Positions 54,300-62,482 of a stretch of 62,482 nt of DNA are shown in pieces. The stretch comes from Maritimibacter sp. 55A14. GTDB lineage: Bacteria > Pseudomonadota > Alphaproteobacteria > Rhodobacterales > Rhodobacteraceae. A program made the translations under genes and the position numbers. The notes under the pieces were generated by a model. That model saw only the letters and a program-made list of their open reading frames with translations, was not told where the DNA came from and made no database searches. Numbering within the stretch: position 1 is the first letter of the stretch; each line of letters begins with the position of its first letter. The stretch is taken from contig NZ_QEYE01000020.1 in the NCBI RefSeq assembly GCF_003122205.1, positions 1 to 62,482 of the forward strand, read 5' to 3'.

Positions 54300-55232
54300 T
54301 CAGGGCAGGATCGCCAGCCAGGCGGTGACGCTGAGGATGGAGATCAGCGTACCGGCCAGCACCGAACTGGCGGCGACGCGCATGCCGCGCCCGTAGATGC
54401 TGGCGAAGACATAGGTGTTCACGCCGGGTGCCATCGCGGCGATCACGACGGCGGCGCGCAACTGCTCCAGCGGCAGGGCGAAGACCTGTGTGGCAAGGAG
54501 CCAAGCCACGCCGGGATGGACCAGCAGCGACAGGAAGATGACCCAGGATATCTCGCGCAGGTCGCCCTCAGGGCGGTAGCGCACCAGCACCCCGCCCAGT
54601 CCGAAGAGAGCGGCCGGGAGGGCGGCGCGGATCATCAGGTCGATCGCCTCGACCAGCGCGCCGGGCAGTCCGATGCCGGAAAGGTTTACGACAAAGCCCA
54701 GTCCGATGCCGATCATCAGCGCGTTGCGGAACATCGCGCGGCCAACGGCGCGGGCAGTACTGCTCCAGCCGCCTCCCCGGCTGCGGGTAATTTCCATCGT
54801 CGTGATCCCCAGCCCGTAGCAGAAGGCCGCGTGGAAGGCGATGATGGCGAAGGCGGGCTCCAGCGCCGCGATGCCATAGGCGCGCTCCATGATCGGCAGG
54901 CCGAGCAGCACCGTGTTGGCGAAGAGCGCGGCAAAGCCGATGGCGACCGCATCTTCGGGCGCGCGCCCGAAGATGAACCGCGCGCCGGTCAGCCCAAGCA
55001 CGAAACAGCTCGCCGAACCCGCGTAGAAGGACGTGAGCAGCCCGATATCCAGGCTCGCCGACAGATCGAGCGTGGAGATCGCGCGGAAGAGCAGGCAGGG
55101 AATCGCGAAGCCCTGGGTGAATTTCATCAACCCGTCCACGCCGGCATCGGTGAAATAGCCGCGCCAGACGGCGAGGTAGCCGAAACCGATGACCAGGAAG
55201 ACGGGCAGGGTGACTTCGATGAGGGCCTGCAC
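54300..55232 (-). CDS. AEC-family (auxin efflux carrier-like) transporter
   Basis: This 310-residue membrane protein has about ten helices in two halves, with the family's features: VTLPVFLVIGFGYLAVWRGYFTDAGVDGL at the N-terminus, FTQGFAIPCLLFRAI (a conserved Pro), LPIMERAYGI, and AAVVIAAMAPGVNTYVFASIYG in the second half. Bacterial AEC proteins export malate, other organic acids or unknown anions. It lies downstream of the MBL hydrolase gene by 5 bp and probably shares its transcript with the tatD-holB-tmk genes upstream. Confidence 0.88.
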   Translation of the reverse strand: MQALIEVTLPVFLVIGFGYLAVWRGYFTDAGVDGLMKFTQGFAIPCLLFRAISTLDLSASLDIGLLTSFYAGSASCFVLGLTGARFIFGRAPEDAVAIGFAALFANTVLLGLPIMERAYGIAALEPAFAIIAFHAAFCYGLGITTMEITRSRGGGWSSTARAVGRAMFRNALMIGIGLGFVVNLSGIGLPGALVEAIDLMIRAALPAALFGLGGVLVRYRPEGDLREISWVIFLSLLVHPGVAWLLATQVFALPLEQLRAAVVIAAMAPGVNTYVFASIYGRGMRVAASSVLAGTLISILSVTAWLAILP

Positions 55233-55237
55233 GCGCC

Positions 55238-56035
55238 TCAGATCTCGTATTCGATCACCATCCCGTCATGGGCGGGGGTGATGTGATCGGGCGTTTCGGC
55301 ATCGACCGTGGCATAGTCGAGGTCGATATGCATGTTGGTGAGCACCGCGCGGCGCGGCGCCGCGCGCGCGATCCATTCCAGCGACAGGTCGAGATGCACA
55401 TGGGTCGGATGCGGGGTGCGGCGCAGCGCGTCGAGGATCCAGCAATCGAGCCCCTTCACCGCCTTCCAGGCCGGCTCGGTCATGGCCGAGACATCGGGCA
55501 GGTAGGCCAGGTCCGCAATCCGGAATCCCAGCGCGTCCATTGCGCCATGCTCCACCTCGAACGGGGTCAGCGTGACCGTGCCGCCCGCGCCGTCGATATG
55601 CACCGGCCCGGCGATTGTGTGCAGATCGAGGATCGGGGGATAGGCGCTGCCCTCGGGTTGTACGAAGGCATAGCCGAAGCGCGAGAGCAGCGCCTCCTGC
55701 GTGGGTCCGTCCGCCCAGACCGGCAGCTTTGAGCGCCGGTTGAAGACGATCATCCGCAGATCGTCGAGCCCGTGCACATGATCGGCATGGGAATGGGTGT
55801 AGACCACGGCGTCCAGGTTGCCGACCCCGGCATCGAGAAGCTGCGCGCGCATGTCGGGCCCGGTGTCGATCAGCACCCGCGTCGTGCCGTCCCGGCCCAG
55901 GCGTTCGACCAGCAGGGCGCAGCGCCGCCGCGTGTTGCGCGGGTTGGCGGGATCGCAGGCGCCCCAGTTGTTGCCCAGCCGGGGCACCCCGCCCGACGAG
56001 CCGCAGCCCAGTATGGTAAAGCGCAGCCGATCCAT
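55238..56035 (-). CDS. MBL-fold hydrolase, PhnP/RNase Z-like phosphodiesterase type
   Basis: The 265 residues contain the metallo-beta-lactamase metal motif THSHADHVHGLDDL, preceded by FTILGCGSSGGVPRLGNNWGACDP, which is typical of the PhnP-like group, and later metal ligands in VEHGAMDAL and TNMHIDLDY. PhnP hydrolyses cyclic phosphate esters of ribose; this relative, common next to tatD in alphaproteobacteria, has no proven substrate. An alternative GTG start lies 3 bp upstream; the ATG at 56035 overlaps the tatD stop by one base. Confidence 0.88.
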   Translation of the reverse strand: MDRLRFTILGCGSSGGVPRLGNNWGACDPANPRNTRRRCALLVERLGRDGTTRVLIDTGPDMRAQLLDAGVGNLDAVVYTHSHADHVHGLDDLRMIVFNRRSKLPVWADGPTQEALLSRFGYAFVQPEGSAYPPILDLHTIAGPVHIDGAGGTVTLTPFEVEHGAMDALGFRIADLAYLPDVSAMTEPAWKAVKGLDCWILDALRRTPHPTHVHLDLSLEWIARAAPRRAVLTNMHIDLDYATVDAETPDHITPAHDGMVIEYEI

Positions 56036-56841
56036 CACGCGGCCTGCGGCGGCAGCACCGCCTTGGTGAAGAGTCGTTCGAAATTGGCCTCGGTCTGCGC
56101 GGCGAAATCGGCGTAGTCCATGCCGAAGACATCGGCCCCCTTGCGGGCGGTGAAGGCGGTGTAGGCGGGCTCATTGCGCTTGCCGCGATGCGGCGGCGGG
56201 GCGAGATAGGGCGCGTCCGTCTCCACCAGGATACGATCGGCGGGTGCGGCCGCGAAGATCGCCCGCAGCGCGTCGGATCTCGGGAAGGCCGCGATACCCG
56301 ACATGGACAGGTAGAACCCCAGATCGAGAGCGGCCTCGGCCAGGGCGGCACCCGACGAAAAGCAGTGCATGACGCAGCCGAAGGCGCCGGCGCGGTGCTC
56401 CTCGGTGAGGATGCGGGCCATGTCCTCATCCGCATCGCGGGCATGGATGATGAGCGGCAAACCGGTGCGCCGCGCGGCCTCGATATGGATGGTCAGGCTT
56501 TCCTGCTGCCGCGCTTTGGTCTCGGCGGTGTAATGGTAGTCGAGCCCGGTCTCACCGATGCCGACGAATTTCGGGTGGCGGGCCAGGCGTTCCAACTCCT
56601 CGACGCTGGCCATGGGCTCGTCCGCGGCGCTCATCGGATGGGTGCCGGCGGCGTAGAAGACCGGCACATGGGCCTCGGCGATGGCGCGCACAGCGGGCTC
56701 GTTGCGCAGTCGGGTGCAGATCGTCACCATCCGGTGCACGCCCGCATCGCGCGCGCGCGCCACGACACCGTCCAGATCCCCCTCGAAATCGGGGAAGTCG
56801 ATATGGCAATGGCTATCGGTGATGAGCGGTGCGTCGGTCAT
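56035..56841 (-). CDS. tatD: TatD-family metal-dependent deoxyribonuclease
   Basis: This 268-residue TIM-barrel hydrolase has the metal ligands in ITDSHCHIDFPDF, the GIGETGLDYHY motif (Glu ligand), LPLIIHARDAD, VMHCFSSG, and ILVETDAPYLAPPPHRGKRNEP at the C-terminus. TatD proteins act as 3'-5' exonucleases in DNA repair and degradation. Located in the conserved order dac-tmk-holB-tatD-MBL, it is 14 bp downstream of holB. Confidence 0.93.
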   Translation of the reverse strand: MTDAPLITDSHCHIDFPDFEGDLDGVVARARDAGVHRMVTICTRLRNEPAVRAIAEAHVPVFYAAGTHPMSAADEPMASVEELERLARHPKFVGIGETGLDYHYTAETKARQQESLTIHIEAARRTGLPLIIHARDADEDMARILTEEHRAGAFGCVMHCFSSGAALAEAALDLGFYLSMSGIAAFPRSDALRAIFAAAPADRILVETDAPYLAPPPHRGKRNEPAYTAFTARKGADVFGMDYADFAAQTEANFERLFTKAVLPPQAA

Positions 56842-56855
56842 GCGGGGCTGCCTTT

Positions 56856-58001
56856 TCAGGCGGCGCGGCCGGCCGCCATCTGATCCATCTGGAGCAACAT
56901 ATCCAGGATCAGGCTGGCAGGGTCAAGGTTGACGGCCCGGCCGTGGCGGGCCCGGCCCTGAAGCGTCTCGGCAAGCTCCGCCCAGCGCCGTCCGGCGGCC
57001 GGGTCGGGGGCCAGGCGCGCCAGCATCGCGGCCTCGCCCGGCGCGGCCTCCACCGCGGGCGGCCCGGTCACGCCGCTGCGTGCCAGCCGGTGCAGAAGCA
57101 GCCCCGCCAGTCGCAGCATCAGATCGAAACGGGGTTCGGCCTCGCGCCCCGCGCAACTCTCGGCCAGCGCCAGCGCCGCCGGCCGGTCGATGCCCGGTGC
57201 ATGGGCGATGAGCGTGACCAGCGCGGTATAGAGCGCGAGCCCGTCCATCTCGGCCAGGCGGATCGCCTCGCCCACCGATCCGCCGGAAAGCTCGGCCAGC
57301 GCCGCAGGGTCGCCGTCGGGCTCGATCCCGGCGGCGCTCATCGCGGCGGCCATGTCTTCCGGTCCCAGCGTGTCCAGCCGCAGTTCCCGGCAGCGCGACC
57401 GGATCGTGGGAAGGAGCCCCGAGGGCCGGTGGCTGACCAGCAGCAGCACCGCGCCCTCAGGCGGTTCCTCCAGGAGCTTCAGGAGCGCATTGGCAGCCGA
57501 GGTGTTCATCTCGTCGGCGGCGTCGATGATGACCACACGCCGCCCGCCATCGGCGGAACTGAGCCCGAAGAACCCCTTGAGCCGGCGCACCTCGTCCACG
57601 GTGATGACGGTCTTGAGCCGGGGCGGCTTGGCCTTCTCGTCCCAGCCGCGGCGCAGCAGGAAAAGATGCGGCTCGGCCAGCCCGGCCATGCGGCGCAGCA
57701 CGGGATGATCGGCCGGCACGTCGAGGCTCGCCGGGGCAGGGGGCGCCTCGCCGAAGAGCCCGCCGCCCTCCGCCACACCGCCGGGGTCGGTCAGCAGGAA
57801 ACGCGCGATCCTCCAGGCCAGCGTCGCCTTGCCCACGCCGCGCGGGCCGGTCAGCAGCCAGGCGTGATGCAGCCGCCCGCCGGCATACGTGTTCAGGAAG
57901 GCGGCTTCGGCACGGTCCTGCCCGACGAGCCGCATCGTGTGGCGCGGATGCGGGGCGCCGGCCACCGCATCGGGTTCGGGGCGTGGGGCATCGTCGCTCA
58001 T
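56856..58001 (-). CDS. holB: DNA polymerase III, delta' subunit
   Basis: The 381-residue clamp-loader subunit begins with a Pro-rich tail, then HHAWLLTGPRGVGKATLA (Walker A-like, residues 52-60), VVIIDAADEMNTSAANALLKLLEEPPEGAVLLLVSH (sensor 1 region with Ser-His) and an alpha-helical C-terminus. It is longer than E. coli delta' mainly by a linker around residues 85-150. The start overlaps the tmk stop by 4 bp. It belongs to the replication machinery and is constitutive. Confidence 0.93.
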   Translation of the reverse strand: MSDDAPRPEPDAVAGAPHPRHTMRLVGQDRAEAAFLNTYAGGRLHHAWLLTGPRGVGKATLAWRIARFLLTDPGGVAEGGGLFGEAPPAPASLDVPADHPVLRRMAGLAEPHLFLLRRGWDEKAKPPRLKTVITVDEVRRLKGFFGLSSADGGRRVVIIDAADEMNTSAANALLKLLEEPPEGAVLLLVSHRPSGLLPTIRSRCRELRLDTLGPEDMAAAMSAAGIEPDGDPAALAELSGGSVGEAIRLAEMDGLALYTALVTLIAHAPGIDRPAALALAESCAGREAEPRFDLMLRLAGLLLHRLARSGVTGPPAVEAAPGEAAMLARLAPDPAAGRRWAELAETLQGRARHGRAVNLDPASLILDMLLQMDQMAAGRAA

Positions 58002-58624
58002 GGCGCCTCCGCGCCGCAGAGTTTCGCGATCTCGGCGGCGATCTCGGCCTCCGGGCGCGCCGCGTCGATCAGGCGGCAGCGGCCGGGAAATTCACTTGCA
58101 AGCGCGCGGAACCCGTCGCGCAGCCGGGCCTGGAACCCGGCGCCGAATTCCTCGAACCGGTCCTCGCCGCTCTGCCGGGCCAGACCGCGCGCCAACGAGG
58201 CGTCCGGGTCCATGTCGAGGATGAAGGTCAGGTCGGGTTCGTGTCCGATCACCTGTGCGTGGAGCGCGTCCACGAGGCCGCGCAGCTCGCCGCGCGCCGC
58301 GCCCTGGTAGACGCGGGTGGAATCGGCAAAACGGTCGCTGATCACGGTCGCGCCGCGGGCGAGCGCGGGCAGGACGGTCTTTTCCAGATGGTCGCGCCGC
58401 GCGGCGGTGAAGAGCAGTATCTCGGTTTCCGCCGACCAGCGCTCGGGCGGCCCCTCGACCAGCAGCCGCCGGATCTCCTCGGCGCCGGGGGAGCCGCCGG
58501 GCTCGCGCGTCAGCACCACTTCGCCCCCGGCCGCGCGCAGCGTGTCGGCCAGGCGGCGCGCTTGCGTGGACTTTCCGGAGCCGTCGATGCCCTCGAAAGT
58601 GACGAAACGGCCGCGCTCAGCCAT
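57998..58624 (-). CDS. tmk: Thymidylate kinase
   Basis: TMP kinase phosphorylates dTMP to dTDP. The 208 residues have the P-loop FEGIDGSGKST (10-20), the DR[YFH]-type motif VISDRFADSTRVYQG, and the lid LARQSGEDRFEEFG. It is linked to holB by a 4-bp overlap and to the carboxypeptidase gene by a 1-bp overlap, so the genes are translated together. Confidence 0.95.
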   Translation of the reverse strand: MAERGRFVTFEGIDGSGKSTQARRLADTLRAAGGEVVLTREPGGSPGAEEIRRLLVEGPPERWSAETEILLFTAARRDHLEKTVLPALARGATVISDRFADSTRVYQGAARGELRGLVDALHAQVIGHEPDLTFILDMDPDASLARGLARQSGEDRFEEFGAGFQARLRDGFRALASEFPGRCRLIDAARPEAEIAAEIAKLCGAEAP

Positions 58625-59787
58625 CAGCCGCCCGTCAGGGCCGGCACGACATAGCGGGCATAAAGGGCCTGCGCGGCGGTGCGCAGCCGCGTCGTGAAGC
58701 CACCCTTTGCGATCGCCTCGGATGCCACCAGCGGCACATGCACATCGTCGAGGTCGGGCAGGCTGATCACCAGTTCGCCCAGCTTCTGACCCTTGTCGAT
58801 CGGCGCTTCGATCGGTCCGTTGAAGCGGACCTCCGCCTGCAGTTCGCCGCGCACCGTGGAGGGCACCAGCACCTCCACCACGCCGTCTGTGACCAGCGTC
58901 ACCTGTCGCTTTTCACCCATCCAGACCGGGGCGCGGGCAAGCTCCCGCCCCGCATCGGCAAGTTTTTTCTTCGAAAATTGGCGAAAGGCCCAGTTCACGA
59001 TCCGCTCGCCTTCCTGCGCGCGGCTCTGCGCATCCGGCAGCCCGGAGATCACGAAGACCACCCGCCGGTCGCCCTGCCGTGCCGAGGCGGCCAGCCCGTA
59101 TCCGGCTTCCTGCGTGTGTCCGGTCTTTAGCCCATCGACGCCGATCCCCACGCCCAGAAGCGGGTTTCGGTTGTTCTTGTTGGCCGGGGCGCGGCCGTCG
59201 AAGAGAAACTCCTCCTGCGCGAAATAGCCGTAATACTCCGGAAACTCGCGGATCAACCGGCTCGACAGGAAGGCCAGGTCCTCGACGCTCATACGCTGGT
59301 TGGGATGCGGCCAGCCGGAGGCATTGGCGAAGGTGGAATTGTGCATTCCCAGCGCCGTGGCGCGGTCGTTCATCAGCCGTGCGAAGCCTTCCTCGGTGCC
59401 GGCCAGACCTTCGGCCACGACCACGCAGGCGTCGTTGCCGGAGTTGACCACGATGCCCGGGATCAGGTCCTTGACCGCGACGCGCTCCCCCTCGCGCAGG
59501 AACATGGTGGAGCCGCCCATCGCCGAGGCGCGCGCCGAGACGCTGAATTCCGTCTCCAGCGATACGCGCCCGTCGTCCAGGGCCTCGAAAAGCATGTTGA
59601 GCGTCATCAGCTTCGACATGGATGCCGGCGGGATCGGGCGCGTTGCGTCCTTTTGCAGAAGCACCGTGCCGGTCGTGTGGTCCAGAACATAGGCCGACGC
59701 CGCCTGGGTATCGAAAGCCTGCGCGGACGCGGCCCAGACCAGCGCCGCCGCCAGCAGCGCGGGGAGGGGGAGGCGGTGTCGTGCCAT
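58624..59787 (-). CDS. dacC: D-alanyl-D-alanine carboxypeptidase (PBP5/6 type)
   Basis: This 387-residue periplasmic enzyme trims the terminal D-Ala from peptidoglycan stem peptides. It has a signal peptide (LPLPALLAAALVWAASAQA), catalytic Ser56-x-x-Lys59 in PPASMSKLMT, the Ser-Gly-Asn in VVNSGNDACV, the Lys-Thr-Gly in DGLKTGHTQEAGYG, and a C-terminal PBP5_C domain (about 275-365) ending in an amphipathic anchor. I chose the second of two adjacent ATGs because it lies 7 bases from GGAG; the first, at 59790, is 4 bases from it. The gene symbol could as well be dacF or dacA. Confidence 0.9.
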   Translation of the reverse strand: MARHRLPLPALLAAALVWAASAQAFDTQAASAYVLDHTTGTVLLQKDATRPIPPASMSKLMTLNMLFEALDDGRVSLETEFSVSARASAMGGSTMFLREGERVAVKDLIPGIVVNSGNDACVVVAEGLAGTEEGFARLMNDRATALGMHNSTFANASGWPHPNQRMSVEDLAFLSSRLIREFPEYYGYFAQEEFLFDGRAPANKNNRNPLLGVGIGVDGLKTGHTQEAGYGLAASARQGDRRVVFVISGLPDAQSRAQEGERIVNWAFRQFSKKKLADAGRELARAPVWMGEKRQVTLVTDGVVEVLVPSTVRGELQAEVRFNGPIEAPIDKGQKLGELVISLPDLDDVHVPLVASEAIAKGGFTTRLRTAAQALYARYVVPALTGG

Positions 59788-59803
59788 CATGCGGCTCCGT
59801 TCG

Positions 59804-60676
59804 TCAGTTCTTCACGAAATAGGCGTCGGAATATCCCAGGGCCTTGATCTTCGACAAAAGCGCCGAACGCTCGCCGCGGTTGGTCGCAGGCCCCACCACC
59901 ACGCGCCAGTAGGTCTTGCCGCTGCTCTCCTGCTTGCGGATCGTCGGGACGATCCCGTCCTTGCGCAGGGCGGCAGCGGCCGTGTCGGCGTTCTCCTCCA
60001 CGCTGAAGAAGCCGATCTGGATATAGGGTTCGGAGAGCGAGGACACGGCCTGCGGTGCGGCCGCCGGGGCGGCTTCGGGCGCCGGCGCGGCTGCGGCGCC
60101 GGCCTCGGCCTCGTCGATCGCCGCGGCCGCAGCGGCCATCGGCTCCAACGCGGCCTCCGTCACCTCGGGGGTGGCCGCGGTTCCGGTCTCGGTCGCGCTG
60201 GCGGTTTCCACAGCTGCGGGTTCGGCAGGCAGTTCGACCGTCTCACGCCGCAGGGCCGTCACGTCAAGCTGTGTCGGCTGGCCGGCCAGAATGCCCAGTG
60301 CCGAAGCCGCGTCGGAGGACACCATGAGCCGCGGACCGGGATTCTCGCGCTCGCGCTTGAAGAGTGCGCCGATCACAAAACTGTCGTTGGCCGGGTTGCG
60401 GATCATGACCCGCTCGGGCTCCTTCACGTCGGGATGCGTCACCCAAACGCCGCCCAACGAGGGCCGTCCGTCCCAGAGCCCTTCCTCGGCCACATGGAAA
60501 ACCTCCGGCGCCTCCACGTCGCGTTCCGTCTGCTGGACCGCGCCAGCTTCGGAAGGTTGCGCCTCCGCCGGCTTCTCCGCGCCGCCACCGCCGGGAAACT
60601 TGAAATCTTCGCAGCCGGCCAAAACCAGCGCTGCCACGCAAATCAGAAACGGATTGCGGGTCATAAGTCCTGTCAT
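59804..60676 (-). CDS. SPOR-domain lipoprotein
   Basis: The 290 residues begin with a lipoprotein signal (FLICVAALVLAGC, lipobox LAGC), followed by Asp at +3, then GlyGlyGly- and Pro/Glu-rich linker, a central ~90-residue folded region (GRPSLGGVWVTHPDVKEPERVMIRNPANDS), an Ala/Pro-rich linker and a C-terminal SPOR domain (about 218-290, YIQIGFFSVEENADTAAAALRKDG...YWRVVVGP). SPOR domains bind denuded glycan at the division site. The central part resembles RlpA's barrel segment without a clear catalytic centre. It is 17 bp upstream of the carboxypeptidase gene, together forming a cell-wall pair. Confidence 0.87.
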   Translation of the reverse strand: MTGLMTRNPFLICVAALVLAGCEDFKFPGGGGAEKPAEAQPSEAGAVQQTERDVEAPEVFHVAEEGLWDGRPSLGGVWVTHPDVKEPERVMIRNPANDSFVIGALFKRERENPGPRLMVSSDAASALGILAGQPTQLDVTALRRETVELPAEPAAVETASATETGTAATPEVTEAALEPMAAAAAAIDEAEAGAAAAPAPEAAPAAAPQAVSSLSEPYIQIGFFSVEENADTAAAALRKDGIVPTIRKQESSGKTYWRVVVGPATNRGERSALLSKIKALGYSDAYFVKN

Positions 60677-60910
60677 CGGGTGTCCCCTGTCCTGCGCCGG
60701 GCCGATCCCGGTACGCCGCCGAAGCGGTCTGCTCGATCCGGCCCGGATCGCTGCCCGAGCCCCTGTTTTGGCGCATACTAGCCTGTGTGTGGGGTCAAGG
60801 AAAGTGTTCAGGCGCAGCGGTACCGCCCGGTTGGCGGAAAACGCCGCCCCTGGGGTCCGAGAACCGCGCTTTCAGAATCGCGACGGCCCGGCTAGAGACA
60901 CAGACCTGCC
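60677..60910. other. 234-bp gap before tRNA-Ser
   Basis: No gene. It must contain the promoters of the SPOR gene (reverse) and of tRNA-Ser (forward). A reverse-strand TTGACC at about 60795-60800 is the best -35 candidate; its -10 is unclear. Confidence 0.35.
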
Positions 60911-61000
60911 GGAGGAGTGGCAGAGTGGTCGATTGCACCGGTCTTGAAAACCGGCGTGCGTGAGAGCGTACCGTGGGTTCGAATCCCACCTCCTCCGCCA
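60911..61000 (+). tRNA. tRNA-Ser (anticodon TGA)
   Basis: A type II tRNA of 90 nt including the encoded CCA: acceptor GGAGGAG/CTCCTCC, D arm with GCAGAGTGGTCGATTGC, anticodon stem CCGGT/ACCGG with loop CTTGAAA (TGA), a long variable arm, T arm GTGGG-TTCGAAT-CCCAC and discriminator G. The sequence turns AT-rich immediately after the CCA, and an integrase gene follows 146 bp later, so its 3' end is probably an attachment site. Confidence 0.97.
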
Positions 61001-61146
61001 TCTTACAAATGCTGCTCATGCCCCTGCGTCATGTGGGATGGCGTTATGGCCATGTTTTACTGGCTTTTGAGGAACTTGCTCTTGTTTCTCGTTTTCCTTC
61101 GATTACGTTTACTCCTATCCGTTGTGTGGTATGAAGCGTGGTAGGA

Positions 61147-62352
61147 ATGATCTCGGGCAAGCTGACTAAGCGCGCGATTGAATCGCTGGGGCCGGGACGG
61201 CACGGCGATGGCAACGGGCTCTATCTGGTTGTCGATCCGTCCGGCGCGCGGCGCTGGATCGTCAGGGTGACGGTAAAGGGGCAGAGGAACCGGCAGGGAA
61301 AGCCACTCCGGACGGATTTCGGATTGGGCGGTGCGGACGTCGTGACTTTGCAGGAGGCGCGGGAGCGGGCGCTGGAATATCGCCGCATGGCCAGGCAGGG
61401 CCTCAACCCGCGTTTCAACGCCGCCAAGGAAATCCCGACCTTCGAGGAAGTCGCGCGGCAGGTGCACATTGACCGGCTTCCGACCTGGAAGAACACAAAG
61501 CATGGTCAGCAATGGATCAACACATTGCGCGACTACGCCTTTCCGAAGATCGGCCGCATGCAGGTGTCGGACATCGGACAGCCGGAGGTGCTATCCTGCC
61601 TGTCGCCGATCTGGACAGAGAAGCCTGAAACCGCGCGAAGGCTGATGCAGCGGATCAGAGTTGTTCTCGATGTTGCGCGGTCGAAAGGCTTCCGCGAGGG
61701 CGAGAACCCGGTGACAGCGATCAAGGCGGCTGGTGTGCTTCCAAAGATCAAGGCGAAGCCCAAGCGCCACGGGGCGATGTCCTGGCGTGACGTACCAGCC
61801 TTCTATGCAGAGCTGAAAGCGCGGAACGCGATGGCAGCGAAAGCGCTCATGTTCACGTGCCTCACCGGATCGCGCACCAGCGAGGTCTTGGGAATGCGGT
61901 GGGAAGAGATCGACTTTGACGAGCGTCTATGGACCTGCCCGGCGGAGCGCATGAAGACCGGCGAAGCGCACCGCATTCCCCTGACCGACGAAATGCTGGC
62001 GATCATCGAGCCATTGAAGGCGCTGCGCTCGGAGTATGTGTTCGAGGGGCAGAAGCGGCACAGACCGCTTTCCAACATGTCGATGCTCATGCTTCTGCGC
62101 CGTATGAAGATCGAAGGCGTTACGGTGCACGGTTTCCGCTCCACGTTCCGAGATTGGGCGGCGGAAGTGGCCAATGCTCCGCGCGAGGTCGCGGAAATGA
62201 GTTTGTCGCACCGAATCGGATCGCAGGTAGAGCAGGCTTATGCGCGGTCTGACCTTCTCGACAAGCGCCGGGCGCTCATGGAGCGGTGGTCGGATTATGT
62301 TGCTGGGCGGTCTTCGAAGGTGGTTTCATTGCCAAGCGCTCAAAAAAGTTAA
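61147..62352 (+). CDS. int: Tyrosine recombinase / phage-type integrase of a tRNA-Ser-integrated element
   Basis: The 401 residues have the P4-type layout: an N-terminal arm-binding domain (KLTKRAIESLGPGRHGDGNGLYLVV...), a core-binding domain (about 95-185) and a catalytic domain with Arg in CLTGSRTSEVLGMRW, His-x-x-Arg in VHGFRSTFRDWA, His in LSHRIGS and the nucleophile Tyr in VEQAYARSD. All catalytic residues are present, so it looks functional. It stands just downstream of tRNA-Ser, the normal position for the integrase of a genomic island, and reads away from it. The stop codon lies 3 bp before the insertion sequence, so the end could be altered by the insertion, though the length is normal. 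A GTG at 61138 is an alternative start. Confidence 0.9.
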   Translation: MISGKLTKRAIESLGPGRHGDGNGLYLVVDPSGARRWIVRVTVKGQRNRQGKPLRTDFGLGGADVVTLQEARERALEYRRMARQGLNPRFNAAKEIPTFEEVARQVHIDRLPTWKNTKHGQQWINTLRDYAFPKIGRMQVSDIGQPEVLSCLSPIWTEKPETARRLMQRIRVVLDVARSKGFREGENPVTAIKAAGVLPKIKAKPKRHGAMSWRDVPAFYAELKARNAMAAKALMFTCLTGSRTSEVLGMRWEEIDFDERLWTCPAERMKTGEAHRIPLTDEMLAIIEPLKALRSEYVFEGQKRHRPLSNMSMLMLLRRMKIEGVTVHGFRSTFRDWAAEVANAPREVAEMSLSHRIGSQVEQAYARSDLLDKRRALMERWSDYVAGRSSKVVSLPSAQKS

Positions 62353-62355
62353 GGA

Positions 62356-62482
62356 CCTAGGGTCAGGACCCATTGATTTCAGCCGAGCATCGTGATTCAC
62401 CGCCTGAAAACAGAGCGGTGACATGTCTGATCTTTACTGGCTGAGCGACGCGCAGATGGCGCGTCTGGAACCCTATTTTCCG
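62356..62482 (+). mobile_element. IS5-family insertion sequence, inner end only (right contig margin)
   Basis: This is the inverted copy of 1-126 (126 of 126 bases from 62356 to 62481). It starts with CCTAGGGTCAGGACCC and contains the transposase start at 62423. The element extends beyond the window. CTAG adjacent to the tip fits an IS5-type target site. Confidence 0.8.
62423..62482 (+). CDS. IS5-family transposase, N-terminal fragment (partial at contig end)
   Basis: Twenty codons read MSDLYWLSDAQMARLEPYFP and run off the window, identical to the reverse-strand fragment at the left end. GAGCGGTG upstream could act as the ribosome site. Nothing more can be said about intactness. Confidence 0.75.
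   Translation, partial: MSDLYWLSDAQMARLEPYFP

Noticed and set aside
1-62482. CRISPR arrays, rRNA genes, toxin-antitoxin pairs or known defence systems
   Set aside because: I read the gaps on both strands for regular repeats, rRNA landmarks and defence-gene motifs and found none; the orphan gene at 139-1035 has no defence motif I recognise.

Overview
The window is high-GC DNA (apart from the two ends) that reads as one contig of an alphaproteobacterial chromosome, most likely Rhodobacteraceae (Roseobacter-like). The reasons are the gene families (DUF2147, a DUF6778-like lipoprotein, an MmcB-like repair protein, Tad pilus minor proteins, PBP5-tmk-holB-tatD-MBL order), a tRNA-His with A73 and no G-1, a direct-repeat GTTC-N7-GTTC SOS box, and FNR-type promoters. 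I could not run searches; identifications come from reading motifs and recalling families.

Layout. Both ends (1-126 and 62356-62481) are the same 126 bp in inverted orientation: the inner end of an IS5-family element with the transposase start pointing outward. The left end also carries a low-GC orphan membrane protein beside the 3' end of a tRNA-Tyr; the right end carries a tyrosine integrase just downstream of tRNA-Ser(TGA). Both margins therefore look like tRNA-associated islands, and the contig probably broke in the repeated IS. Between them: rlmB; a structured leader with a terminator before a CoA-binding protein gene and metY (1.3-4.5 kb); envelope and secreted proteins and hisE-hisF-hisA (4.6-11.8 kb); a 13-kb catabolic block (11.9-25.0 kb); a Dph6-like ATPase, hisH and hisB; an FNR-controlled patch with two very small genes and a heme-c/HAMP protein (28.1-30.1 kb); hydrolase, dehydrogenase/dioxygenase and glutamate dehydrogenase genes; three Tad-type genes (35.7-38.7 kb); transporters and folate/phosphodiesterase genes (39-47.7 kb); yebC; a polyamine-type ABC transporter (48.9-54.2 kb); and a right-hand housekeeping run (AEC carrier, MBL hydrolase, tatD, holB, tmk, dac, SPOR protein).

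The most interesting block is 11.9-25.0 kb. It encodes a molybdenum hydroxylase (FAD subunit plus a fused FeS/molybdopterin subunit), a 6-hydroxynicotinate reductase homologue, a UPF0280 (ApbE-like fold) protein, an AA_synth-family protein, a complete branched-chain-type ABC importer with fused permeases, a MarR regulator and, convergently, an enamidase homologue. Together these match the first three steps of the anaerobic nicotinate fermentation of Eubacterium barkeri (nicotinate to 6-hydroxynicotinate to tetrahydro-6-oxonicotinate to 2-formylglutarate). Here they form a compact, apparently MarR-controlled import-and-degradation operon lying between hisA and hisH. UPF0280 is a good candidate for the enzyme that attaches the covalent flavin of the reductase; AA_synth is a candidate for handling 2-formylglutarate. 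Other points of interest are a pseudoknot-plus-terminator leader before the metY operon, two FNR class-II promoters at about -41.5 on tiny genes, and polyamine permeases with large extra domains.
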